From NCBI GenBank assembly GCA_041228285.1, contig CP166133.1, forward strand, positions 868,001 through 932,000: a stretch of 64,000 nt of DNA. The letters are read 5' to 3'. How positions within the stretch are numbered: position 1 is the first letter of the stretch; every line of letters begins with the position of its first letter. The position numbers and the translations under genes are program-made. The DNA is from Neisseriaceae bacterium CLB008. Its GTDB lineage: Bacteria > Pseudomonadota > Gammaproteobacteria > Burkholderiales > Neisseriaceae. The notes beneath the pieces were generated by a model. That model ran no database searches. It saw nothing but the letters and a program-made list of their open reading frames with translations, and was not told the origin of the DNA. Shown in pieces: positions 1 through 7,822 of this stretch.

Positions 1-669
1 GACCTCAAGCGGGGTGATGCGGTAGACGCAGCGCGTGCCTTGGCTGAGGAGGTGTTGCTCGCGGCTGACGTGGGCGTTGGGCCCGACAATGTCTTGAAAA
101 AGCTGTAGTTCGGCACGGCAAAAGCCTTGACAGGCTTGAGCGGCAACGCAAATGGGGCAGTGGTCTTCGACCAAGAGCCAAGTGGCTTGATCGGCTTCAA
201 GGTGAGCCATATAGCCTTCGTCGCTGCGTATGTCGGTGAGCTGCTGGAGGCGTTCAGCAAGATCGGTGCTGGTGCAGTGCTGTTGATACAGTTTTTGGGT
301 GGCCTCGGTTTTTTGTAGGATCAACCGCTCTAGGCCTTCTTCGCCAAACAGCTGGCGAATCGATTGAATGAGCTGTTCGGTAAGCTGGGCGTGGGTGTCA
401 GGAAAGCAGCGCTGGCCAGCAGTGCTCACCACCCAGTTTTGGCGCGGTCGCCCCGCACCTTCGCTGGGCGTGTGCTGGCCGTTGATTAAGCCGGCGGCCA
501 ATAGCTTTTGAACCTGTAGGCGGGCGGCTTCGACGGTTAGGCCTAAGCTTGAGGCTAAAGCCGCCGTGGCGATGGGGCCTTTGGTTTTGATGGTAAATAA
601 AACCCGGTTGCCGCGGTGTTCTGCCACGGCGTTGGCTAAGTTTTTGCTTGTCTCATTTGAGTGGCTCAT
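1..669 (-). CDS. Winged-helix transcriptional regulator with C-terminal cysteine cluster (SufR/COG2345-like), 3' end outside window
   Basis: A continuous frame of 223 codons runs from ATG at 669 to the window edge without a stop, so the C-terminus is missing. Residues about 20-65 read as a winged helix-turn-helix followed by a GRPR wing. The C-terminal part carries Cys171, Cys174, Cys180, Cys184 and Cys214, the pattern of the SufR/COG2345 group, some members of which bind an Fe-S cluster; cluster binding here is inference. It is divergent from an MFS exporter across a perfect inverted repeat, so it probably controls that exporter and itself. No strong ribosome binding site precedes the ATG. 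Confidence 0.75.
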   Translation of the reverse strand, partial: MSHSNETSKNLANAVAEHRGNRVLFTIKTKGPIATAALASSLGLTVEAARLQVQKLLAAGLINGQHTPSEGAGRPRQNWVVSTAGQRCFPDTHAQLTEQLIQSIRQLFGEEGLERLILQKTEATQKLYQQHCTSTDLAERLQQLTDIRSDEGYMAHLEADQATWLLVEDHCPICVAAQACQGFCRAELQLFQDIVGPNAHVSREQHLLSQGTRCVYRITPLEV

Positions 670-682
670 TTAAGATGACCGA

Positions 683-708
683 ATTATCCAAGTAATTTCT
701 TGGATAAT
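683..708. promoter_or_regulatory. Perfect 10-bp inverted repeat, probable operator
   Basis: ATTATCCAAG and CTTGGATAAT are separated by six bases (TAATTT). The repeat lies 14 bp upstream of the regulator start and about 40 bp upstream of the MFS start, so one dimeric repressor could control both divergent genes. Confidence 0.6.
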
Positions 709-747
709 ACCTAAATCAACGCAGATTGTCGAATAAAGGAATCATTC

Positions 748-2163
748 ATGAGTTTGTCTAACCCGCCAGATGCGTCTTGGCGCGCCCTCTTATCGGGCCG
801 TAACGGCCTACGCAGCATTGCGCTGGCCGGCGGCGTGGCCCTACACGCGATTAATGTCTACATTGTGGTCACCATTTTGCCCAGCATCATTGCCGACATT
901 GGTGGCTTAGCCTATTACGCCTGGAGCACCACGCTGTTTGTGGTGACGTCTATCGTGGGGTCGACTTTGGCGGCCAAGTTGATTGACCAGCTTGGTCCGC
1001 GTTGGGCTTATTTATTGGGGCTGGCGGTGTTTAGCTGCGGGACTTTACTGTGTGCTTTGGCTCCGTCGATGCCGCTGCTGCTGCTGGGGCGCAGCATTCA
1101 AGGTTTGGGCGGTGGTATTTTGATGGCTTTAAGCTACGCCTTGATTCGTCTCTTGTTTGAATCGCATCTATGGGCTCGCGGCATGGCCTTGGTATCGGGC
1201 ATGTGGGGCATTGCGACTTTATGCGGTCCAGCCATTGGCGGCCTGTTTGCTCAGGGCGGACATTGGCGCTGGGCATTTTTATTTTTATTGCCGGTGGCGC
1301 TGGTGTTGGCGCTGATCGTGATGCGTGAGCTGTCGCCGCATCCGGTGAAAAGCCCGGTGCCGATCCGTATCCCTGCCTTGACCATCGGCCTCTTGGTGGC
1401 GTCGGTATTGGTGATTTCGGTGGCGAGCCTGTCGCCTGATTTAATGTGGCAAGTATTGGGTATTGTGGCGGGCTTGGCCATTGTGGTGATGGTGGGGCGG
1501 CGGGACACGCGCGCTCAGGTGAAGCTATTGCCCAGCGGTGCCTATACGCTGTCGACGCAGCTGGGCGTGGTGTATGCGATGATGTGTTTATTGGTGGCCA
1601 GCATCACCCCAGAAATTTTCGTGCCGTATTTCTTACAAACCATTCACGGCTTTAGTCCGCTGACGGCAGGCTATATGACGGCGGCGATGGCGGCGGGCTG
1701 GACGGTGGGTTCGGTGTACAGTGCGGGTAAAAACGGCCACATTGTGGCCAGCATGCTGAAGTTTGGGCCCTTAGTCATCGTGGTGGCGCTGTTGAGCCTA
1801 GCCGCCATGACGCCGCTGCTAGGCTGGCTTACTGCTACGCCACAGTTGGTGGTGTATTGCATTGCTTTAGCGGGCGTGGGCCTAGGCATTGGCATGGGCT
1901 GGCCGCACCTGCTGACTCATGTGCTTAACTCTGCGCCCAAGGGTCAAGAAGGATTGGCTTCGGCTTCTATTTCCACCATCCAGCTATACGCCACGGCGTT
2001 TGCAGCGGCTTTAGCTGGCGTGGTGGCCAACGGTGCTGGGCTGACTCAGCCAGGTGGCGTGGTTGGGGCCCAAAGCGCGGCGCTGTGGGTGTTTGTGCTG
2101 TTTGCGCTGGCGCCATCCTTGGCCTTTGTGTGGGTGCGGCGCCTGCGAGGGTTAGCCAGTTAG
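748..2163 (+). CDS. MFS drug-exporter-like transporter
   Basis: This is a 471-residue, very hydrophobic inner-membrane protein of the major facilitator superfamily, most like the DHA2 drug:proton antiporters. The loop after the second membrane segment (KLIDQLGPRW) resembles MFS motif A, and GIATLCGPAIGG resembles the antiporter motif C. ATG is preceded by AAGGA. The divergent Cys-rich regulator suggests inducible efflux. The substrate cannot be read from sequence. Transcription probably ends at the strong hairpin just downstream. Confidence 0.85.
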   Translation: MSLSNPPDASWRALLSGRNGLRSIALAGGVALHAINVYIVVTILPSIIADIGGLAYYAWSTTLFVVTSIVGSTLAAKLIDQLGPRWAYLLGLAVFSCGTLLCALAPSMPLLLLGRSIQGLGGGILMALSYALIRLLFESHLWARGMALVSGMWGIATLCGPAIGGLFAQGGHWRWAFLFLLPVALVLALIVMRELSPHPVKSPVPIRIPALTIGLLVASVLVISVASLSPDLMWQVLGIVAGLAIVVMVGRRDTRAQVKLLPSGAYTLSTQLGVVYAMMCLLVASITPEIFVPYFLQTIHGFSPLTAGYMTAAMAAGWTVGSVYSAGKNGHIVASMLKFGPLVIVVALLSLAAMTPLLGWLTATPQLVVYCIALAGVGLGIGMGWPHLLTHVLNSAPKGQEGLASASISTIQLYATAFAAALAGVVANGAGLTQPGGVVGAQSAALWVFVLFALAPSLAFVWVRRLRGLAS

Positions 2164-2177
2164 CCTACCTTGTGACA

Positions 2178-2215
2178 CCCATTAAAAAACCGGCCTAGGC
2201 CGGTTTTTTAATGGG
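2178..2215. terminator. Bidirectional intrinsic terminator
   Basis: AAAAAACCGGCC and GGCCGGTTTTTT form a perfect stem around TA, flanked by CCCATT/AATGGG. It sits between the convergent MFS and ABC ATPase genes and can stop transcription from both sides. Confidence 0.9.
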
Positions 2216-2225
2216 TTCTGAAACG

Positions 2226-2999
2226 CTAGAGTCGACCCAAAAATGCCTGCGTGCGTTCGTTTTGGGGGTTGTCGAAAAACGCATGGGCTTCGCCGCCTTC
2301 GGCGATGACGCCTTGGTCCATAAAGTACACGGTATTGGCCACTTCGCGAGCAAAGGCCATTTCATGCGTGACCACGACCATGGTCATGTCTTCTCGCGCC
2401 AAATCACGAATGGTGCGCAATACTTCGCCAGTGAGCTCAGGGTCAAGCGCAGAGGTGGGCTCATCAAACAGCAAGATTTGCGGTTCCATGGCCAAGGCGC
2501 GGGCAATGGCCACACGCTGTTTTTGACCACCAGACAGCTGAGAAGGGTAGTTGTCGCGCTTGTCCAGCAGGCCAACCTTTTCCAACAGGGCTTCGGCAAT
2601 GGGCAGTATTTCGGTGCGCTTCATGCCTTTGACCGTCATCGGTGCTTCGAGCAAATTATCCAAAACCGTCATGTGAGGGAAGAGGTTAAACTGCTGGAAC
2701 ACCATGCCAATCGAGGCGCAAATGCTGCGAATTTCCTTAGTGGGCACATAGGTGCAGTGGCCTTGTTCATCGGTGCTGACAAAGGCTCGACCATTGATGT
2801 CGATGTGGCCTTGGTTGATGACTTCCAAGTGGTTGAGGCAGCGCAGTAAAGTGCTTTTACCAGAACCTGATGGGCCGATGATGGCGATGACTTCGTTTTC
2901 ATGAATCTGTAGCGACACGCCTTTTAAGACTTTAACGTCGCCGTAGTTTTTGACGATGTTTTGCGCATTGATCATGACTTTAGTCTTCGTAGACGGCAT
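2226..2999 (-). CDS. Polar amino-acid ABC transporter ATP-binding protein (GlnQ/HisP family)
   Basis: This is the cytoplasmic ATPase of the amino-acid importer encoded with the next two genes. Walker A GPSGSGKST is at residues 42-50, the signature LSGGQKQRV at 155-163 and Walker B ILLFDE at 175-180, followed by PTSALD. ATG at 2999 has GGAGA upstream but overlaps the permease by 20 bases. An ATG at 2975 (MINAQ) would give the usual family length of about 249 residues and a 4-base gap, so the start is uncertain. It is the last gene of the operon and ends before a shared terminator. Confidence 0.9.
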   Translation of the reverse strand: MPSTKTKVMINAQNIVKNYGDVKVLKGVSLQIHENEVIAIIGPSGSGKSTLLRCLNHLEVINQGHIDINGRAFVSTDEQGHCTYVPTKEIRSICASIGMVFQQFNLFPHMTVLDNLLEAPMTVKGMKRTEILPIAEALLEKVGLLDKRDNYPSQLSGGQKQRVAIARALAMEPQILLFDEPTSALDPELTGEVLRTIRDLAREDMTMVVVTHEMAFAREVANTVYFMDQGVIAEGGEAHAFFDNPQNERTQAFLGRL

Positions 3000-3624
3000 A
3001 GCGTTTCTCCATGTATTGGAATAACCAAGTCAAAATCAAGGTCATGATGAGGTAAAAGGCAGCGGCCACGATAAACGGGGTGATGTTAAAGTCGCGTTGC
3101 ACAATATTGCGTGCCGCGCGCAGTAAGTCGTTTAAGGCCAGCACGTAGATTAACGAGGTGTCTTTGACCAAGGTGATGGTTTCGTTACTCAAGGGCGGCA
3201 GGATTTTTTTGACCATTTGCGGCAAGATGATGCGGCGCATGGTTTGCGGATAGCTCATGCCCAATACCTGGGCGGCTTCGTATTGGCCCTTGCCGATGGA
3301 CTGAATGCCGGCGCGGAAAATCTCGGCAAAATAGGCCGCATAGTTCAGCGTAAAGGCCACGATGGCGGCTAAAAAGTCAGGCAGTAAAATGCCAAACGAG
3401 GGCAGGGCAAAGTAGACGAACAGCATTTGCAGCATCAGCGGCGTACCGCGCATGACCCAAATATAGCCATTCACCAGGCGATCTAAGGATTTAAAGCGCG
3501 ACAGGCGCATTAAAGCCAGGCTTAAGCCCAGCGGTATCGACAGCAAGAGCGTCACGCCAAAAAGCTTCAGCGTGATGGTGGTGCCCTCCCAGAGGGGGCC
3601 CATAATTTGTATCAAATAATCCAT
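2980..3624 (-). CDS. Polar amino-acid ABC transporter permease (HisM/GlnP family)
   Basis: A 214-residue inner-membrane permease with about five hydrophobic segments and the EAA loop around EAAQVLGMSYPQ that contacts the ATPase. It lies between the binding-protein gene and the ATPase gene. Only one permease gene is present, so the membrane part is presumably a homodimer. The C-terminus (VYED) overlaps the ATPase start. A hairpin with T-run separates it from the upstream binding-protein gene and probably lowers its expression relative to that gene. Confidence 0.9.
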   Translation of the reverse strand: MDYLIQIMGPLWEGTTITLKLFGVTLLLSIPLGLSLALMRLSRFKSLDRLVNGYIWVMRGTPLMLQMLFVYFALPSFGILLPDFLAAIVAFTLNYAAYFAEIFRAGIQSIGKGQYEAAQVLGMSYPQTMRRIILPQMVKKILPPLSNETITLVKDTSLIYVLALNDLLRAARNIVQRDFNITPFIVAAAFYLIMTLILTWLFQYMEKRYAVYED

Positions 3625-3657
3625 GGAGGCTGTCCAGTAGTGTGAGGCTTAAAGCAG

Positions 3658-3689
3658 AAAAAAACGCTGCCTCGCGGAAGCGCTTTTTT
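3658..3689 (-). terminator. Hairpin with T-run between binding-protein and permease genes (attenuator)
   Basis: On the minus strand, AAAAAAGCGCT and AGCGTTTTTT flank a short imperfect stem. It lies 19 bases past the binding-protein stop, inside what is probably one operon. Partial termination here would give more binding protein than membrane components, a common arrangement. Confidence 0.6.
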
Positions 3690-3707
3690 CTTATTCAATA
3701 AAACAGC

Positions 3708-4499
3708 TTACTTAATGATGTCGCGACCGAACCATTTGGTGGCGATTTTAGCAGAAGTTCCGTCTGCTTTCATGTCGTCTAAGGCTTTTTGTAAGTCGGC
3801 CAATAGGGCTTCATTGTGTTTACCCACGCCGACGCCGTATTCTTCAGTGCCGAAGTTGTCTTCCAAAATGGTGTAGTCTTCTGGGTGTTTGGCCACATAG
3901 TAGCGACCCACTACTTCATCCACCACTAGGGCTTGAATGCGTTTGGTGTTTAAGTCCAGTAGGGCCACGACGTTGTCGCCGTATTTTTTCAGCTCTTTCA
4001 TGCTTTTGGCGGCGGCTTCATCGGCTTCGATGGCGTTCACGGCGCTGCTGCCATCCTGTACCCCGACCACTTTATCGGCTAAGTCGGCTTTGGTTTTGAT
4101 GTCAGAGTCGGCGTTGACGATGATGATTTGGTGGTTTTCCATATAGGGGCTGGTGAAGTTGATGTTCTTTTTGCGCTCTTCGGTAATGGTTAGGCCATTC
4201 CATAATAGGTCTACGCGCTTGCTGTTCAGCTCAGATTCTTTGGCGCTCCAGTCAATGGGCTTGAATTCAGCTTCAATGCCCATGCGGGTTGCGGCTTCGC
4301 GCGCCATGTCGATGTCAAAGCCGACCAGTTCGTTTTTGTCATCACGAAAGCCCATGGGCGGGAAATTGTCATCCAACGCCACCACGATTTTGGTGGGTGC
4401 GGCGGCTTCGGTCGGGGCCGTGCTGTCCTGTTGGCTAGGACCACAGGCGGTTAATAGGCCGGTTAGCAACGCCACGGCGGTGGTGAGTAATGGTTTCAT
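3708..4499 (-). CDS. Amino-acid ABC transporter substrate-binding lipoprotein
   Basis: A 263-residue family 3 solute-binding protein. The signal peptide ends in the lipobox LLTAC (Cys19), so it should be a periplasmic lipoprotein on the inner membrane. The mature part has typical motifs (VGFDIDMAREAA, LLWNGLTITEERK). It delivers a polar amino acid to the adjacent permease/ATPase; the exact ligand is not predictable. ATG is preceded by AAGGAAG at good spacing. First gene of a three-gene minus-strand operon. Confidence 0.9.
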   Translation of the reverse strand: MKPLLTTAVALLTGLLTACGPSQQDSTAPTEAAAPTKIVVALDDNFPPMGFRDDKNELVGFDIDMAREAATRMGIEAEFKPIDWSAKESELNSKRVDLLWNGLTITEERKKNINFTSPYMENHQIIIVNADSDIKTKADLADKVVGVQDGSSAVNAIEADEAAAKSMKELKKYGDNVVALLDLNTKRIQALVVDEVVGRYYVAKHPEDYTILEDNFGTEEYGVGVGKHNEALLADLQKALDDMKADGTSAKIATKWFGRDIIK

Positions 4500-4810
4500 C
4501 GCATTCTTCCTTTATGTCGACTTAAAAGAGTTTATTATCAGGTTGGATTTTAACGTACTTAAGACGAGCTGCCTATTGGGCGTCTGCGGGCCCTTTGGAA
4601 CAGCGTACGTAAGCGGTTAATTATAAGCCAATTGGCCCTATAAATCACGGTGGTGGCGGATAAAATGGCTGATTTGTGGCAATAAAGTACGGCAAAATGA
4701 TTTTTTGCGCTTTAGTATTTAAATATGTTCTATAAGACGTCTTTATGTTTAAAACCAAAAGGCGCACACTCAAGGATCAAGACAAGACTATTTGGGCTCA
4801 GGAGGCCGGT
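4500..4810. other. Intergenic region between divergent genes
   Basis: About 310 bases between the ABC importer operon and the dehydratase gene. It is AT-rich near 4690-4745 and must hold promoters for both directions. I see no convincing palindrome, RNA gene or riboswitch. Confidence 0.4.
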
Positions 4811-5689
4811 ATGAAGGCAATGGATTCAGGACCATTTTGGACGAAGCTGCGTAGGCAGTCTCAGGCATTTCCTTGTTTAACTCAGCCACGCTGTGTGGAG
4901 GGGCATAAAGGCAGCTTTGGCACCGTGGCGGTGCTCGGCGGCAGTGAGGGGATGACGGGCGCCGCTATTTTAGCCGGGCGCGCGGCCTTGAAAAGCGGCT
5001 GTGGCAAGGTTTACATTGGCTTTGCCCAGGCGAGCTTGCCGTTGGCCGTAGTGGATCAAGCGCCGGAATTAATGCTCAAGAGTGCCGCCGATGCGTTGCT
5101 GTTGAGTGAGGTGTCTGCTTGGGTAGTGGGCTGTGGTTTGGGATTGGGCCATCAGGCGCCCATGCTGCTGCATAAAGTCATTCACAACCCTAGCTTAAGC
5201 CCCGTGGTCTTGGATGCTGATGCGCTGACGCTATTGGCCCAGCAGCCACATCGATTGGCGGCGGGCGCAACGACGGTGTTGACGCCGCATCCGGGTGAGG
5301 CTGGCCGGCTACTGGGACAAACCACGGCGGCGATTCAGAGTGATCGAGCCGGCGCCGCAAGGGCCTTGGCTCAAATCTATGGCGCTTGGGTGGTGTTAAA
5401 AGGGCATGAGTCCATCGTCGCGTCGCCAGAAGGTGAGCTGTGGGTGAACGATAGCGGCAACGTTGGCTTGGCGACGGCAGGCAGCGGCGACGTTTTATCC
5501 GGCTTGATTGGCGGCCTATTGGCTCAGGGCTGCCCTATGAGCGAGGCGGTGCGTGCCGGCGTATGGCTACATGGCGCCGCAGCCGATTACTTAGTCAGTA
5601 GCGGTATTGGCCCGATTGGCCTCACGGCTTCGGAGTTGATCGATGCCGCTCGTTGGGTGCGCAACCACTTGCCGATTGGTTCGGCGTGA
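4811..5689 (+). CDS. nnrD: ADP-dependent NAD(P)H-hydrate dehydratase (YjeF C-terminal domain, ribokinase-like)
   Basis: Repairs hydrated NADH/NADPH (NAD(P)HX) at the expense of ADP in the family. Only the dehydratase domain is present; the epimerase (YjeF N-terminal) domain is absent. Seen motifs: GSFGTV at 34-39, LDADAL at 134-139, TPHPGE at 158-163 and AGSGDVLSG at 223-231, where the Asp is the expected catalytic base. I chose the ATG at 4811 because AGGAGG lies seven bases upstream; an ATG at 4745 in the same frame has no ribosome binding site. An acetyltransferase follows 11 bases downstream. Confidence 0.88.
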   Translation: MKAMDSGPFWTKLRRQSQAFPCLTQPRCVEGHKGSFGTVAVLGGSEGMTGAAILAGRAALKSGCGKVYIGFAQASLPLAVVDQAPELMLKSAADALLLSEVSAWVVGCGLGLGHQAPMLLHKVIHNPSLSPVVLDADALTLLAQQPHRLAAGATTVLTPHPGEAGRLLGQTTAAIQSDRAGAARALAQIYGAWVVLKGHESIVASPEGELWVNDSGNVGLATAGSGDVLSGLIGGLLAQGCPMSEAVRAGVWLHGAAADYLVSSGIGPIGLTASELIDAARWVRNHLPIGSA

Positions 5690-5700
5690 CAGGAGCCAAA

Positions 5701-6177
5701 ATGATGACGAGCATTCATATTCGGGCGGCGAAGACGATGGATCAGGAGGCCATTTATGAGCTACACCAAGATTCGGTACGGCAGCTGTGTGGGGTTGACT
5801 ACAGCAGGGCACAAATCGATTCATGGTTGGCTGGACGGCAGGCGGTGATGTATGAGCCGGCCATTGAGGCTGGGCGGCTATGGGTGGCTGAAACCGATGC
5901 GGGTTTATTGGGCTTTATTGAGGTGGATGGCCATGAAGTGACCAAGCTCTTTGTGGCGGGGCGCGGCGCACGCCGTGGCGTAGGCCACGCCTTGTTGCTG
6001 CATGCGCTTGAGGTCATGCGTGCACAGGGCGTGACGGTTGCTTATTTGGAGGCCACGCTGACGGCGGTGCCGTTTTATGAACGCCAAGGTTTTGTGGCGG
6101 GGGCACATGGGTTTTTCTCACATGGGCAAAGTCCGATTCGGCTCGAAGTGGTGCACATGATGAAGCCTTTGTCGTGA
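5701..6177 (+). CDS. GNAT family N-acetyltransferase
   Basis: A 158-residue single-domain GNAT enzyme. The acetyl-CoA loop GRGARRGVG is near residue 90 and is followed by the typical helix; FYERQGF near the C-terminus is the usual final motif. AGGAG precedes ATG at 5701, and the gene starts 11 bases after the dehydratase, so the two are probably co-transcribed. The acceptor substrate is not predictable. Confidence 0.82.
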   Translation: MMTSIHIRAAKTMDQEAIYELHQDSVRQLCGVDYSRAQIDSWLAGRQAVMYEPAIEAGRLWVAETDAGLLGFIEVDGHEVTKLFVAGRGARRGVGHALLLHALEVMRAQGVTVAYLEATLTAVPFYERQGFVAGAHGFFSHGQSPIRLEVVHMMKPLS

Positions 6178-6201
6178 TCATGCCCCCCAAGTTCTTAACG
6201 A

Positions 6202-7095
6202 TTAGCGTGTCGAGCGGTGTTTTAAGGCTTTGAGCTGGGGGCCCAGCGTCATGCCGGCTGCTGCGGCCAAAATGGCTAAGGTGCCTAGGAGCTGTATGCC
6301 ACTGAGGCGATGGCCTAGGGCTAGCCAGTCCACCAAAATCGCCACTACGGGGTAAATGAAAGACAGCGTGCCCACCAAGACGGTGGGTATTTTTTGCAAG
6401 GCGCCGTACAGCAGCGTCGACATCAGCCCTGTGTGCAGCACGCCGAGGGTGAGCAATAAACCCCACAGTGAGAAGGTGTCAGGCAGCGTGCCCAATTGGG
6501 CGAACGGCGCCAGCAGCACAATGCCGAGGCTGAGCTGCAGCAGCACAATCAGCTGCGGTGGCGTACCGGTTAGCCGTTTGGTGATCAAGGCGGCAATGGC
6601 GTAAAAGAAAGCCGCACCCAGAGCCAATCCCACCCCAAGTAAGTAATCGGTGCCGGCGTGAGCGCTGCTTTGCTTGCCGATGATGATCAGCAACATGCCC
6701 CCAAAAGCGAGGGTTAACCACGCGAGCTGAGGGCGCTTGAGGGTCTCGCGAAACAGGATGAGGCTTAATAAAACCAGCATGAAGGGCTGGGTGTGGTACA
6801 CCACGGTGGCGACGGCAATTGAGGTGTGTCGATAGGCCGCAAACAGCAAAATCCAGTTGGCGATCAGCGCCAGCGCCCCGAGTAAAATCCACGCGACTTG
6901 GTTACGGCTAAAGTATTTGGGCTGTAATAAGCCGGCATAGGCGCAGGCGGCAAACATGGCGGCAGCGCCAAAGAGGCAGCGCCAAAACACCACGGCCTGG
7001 GCCGGTAGGCCTGTTTGTAGGACAAACCAGCCAATGGTGCCAGAGATGGCCATGGCGACGCTCATTTCAATGCTGCCTCTAAGATGTGGATTCAT
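6202..7095 (-). CDS. EamA/DMT-family transporter
   Basis: A 297-residue inner-membrane protein with about ten hydrophobic segments in two EamA repeats. The late part of each repeat shows the family's pattern (TVVYHTQPFMLVLL; FIYPVVAILVDW). The family exports amino acids and other metabolites. It is divergent from an XRE-cupin regulator, a pairing common for exporters. It is convergent with the acetyltransferase, with only 24 bases between. The substrate is unknown. Confidence 0.85.
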   Translation of the reverse strand: MNPHLRGSIEMSVAMAISGTIGWFVLQTGLPAQAVVFWRCLFGAAAMFAACAYAGLLQPKYFSRNQVAWILLGALALIANWILLFAAYRHTSIAVATVVYHTQPFMLVLLSLILFRETLKRPQLAWLTLAFGGMLLIIIGKQSSAHAGTDYLLGVGLALGAAFFYAIAALITKRLTGTPPQLIVLLQLSLGIVLLAPFAQLGTLPDTFSLWGLLLTLGVLHTGLMSTLLYGALQKIPTVLVGTLSFIYPVVAILVDWLALGHRLSGIQLLGTLAILAAAAGMTLGPQLKALKHRSTR

Positions 7096-7167
7096 GTGCT
7101 GCGGCTTTCTATCAGTGGTTGAACAGGCAATATAGGGGCTGGTCTTGTGGCCCTAATCCCGTTATTA

Positions 7168-7181
7168 TTCGATATATTGAA
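7168..7181. promoter_or_regulatory. Near-perfect palindrome in divergent intergenic region
   Basis: TTCGATAT/ATATTGAA is a 14-bp palindrome with one mismatch, between the EamA exporter and the XRE-cupin regulator. A TATAGT -10-like hexamer follows at 7193-7198. Plausible operator for the adjacent regulator; not proven. Confidence 0.4.
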
Positions 7182-7243
7182 CAATAGGTCGTTATAGTGC
7201 GCCGATTGATTTTGTTCGTCAAGATGAACGTTTGGATTTTATA

Positions 7244-7822
7244 ATGAACAATGTGACTACCGGGGTGACGTCCTCGCCCCATCCCATGACTCTGCTGTCG
7301 AACGCGATTAAAAATGAGCGAGAACGGCAGCGCCTATCGATGACTGAATTGGCTAAGCGCGCCGGGATTGCCAAATCCAGCCTGTCTCAGCTAGAAGCCG
7401 GCAGCGGTAATCCTAGCTTGGAAACCCTATGGGCGCTGGCCTTGGCCTTAAACGTGCCGGTTAGCCAGCTGATTGCGCCGCCGCAGCCTCAAGTTGAGTT
7501 GATTCGCGCTGATGAGGGGGTCTCTACCGCTTCGGAACAGGCGATTTATCGTGCGACCTTATTGTCGAGCGGGCCTTCTGGTGGCCAGCGCGACGTCTAT
7601 CGACTCAATGTTCAGCCGGGCGAACCTAGGCGCTCTGAGCCGCATTGGCCAGGCACGGTAGAACATGTGTTTTTGTGCCGCGGTCGGGCCTTAGTCGGGC
7701 CGAGTGATCAGGCTGAGGTGTTGGTGGCCGGTGACTACATTCGCTACGCTGCCGATGTGGCCCACGTGTTTGAAGCCTATGAAACGGATACTTTGGCCTT
7801 GATGGTGATCGAACATGCTTGA
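7244..7822 (+). CDS. XRE-family regulator with C-terminal cupin domain
   Basis: Residues about 20-73 form a helix-turn-helix (ELAKRAGIAKSSLSQLEAG) and residues about 110-190 a cupin fold, the usual ligand-sensing layout of this family. I use ATG at 7244; an in-frame TTG at 7232 is possible, and neither has a strong ribosome binding site. It is divergent from an EamA exporter, its likely target. Its last codons overlap the start of the photolyase gene, which suggests translational coupling. Confidence 0.82.
   Translation: MNNVTTGVTSSPHPMTLLSNAIKNERERQRLSMTELAKRAGIAKSSLSQLEAGSGNPSLETLWALALALNVPVSQLIAPPQPQVELIRADEGVSTASEQAIYRATLLSSGPSGGQRDVYRLNVQPGEPRRSEPHWPGTVEHVFLCRGRALVGPSDQAEVLVAGDYIRYAADVAHVFEAYETDTLALMVIEHA

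Noticed and set aside
2211-2849. Long plus-strand frame opposite the ABC ATPase
   Set aside because: It is antisense to an unmistakable ATPase gene with all Walker motifs, and begins inside the shared terminator.
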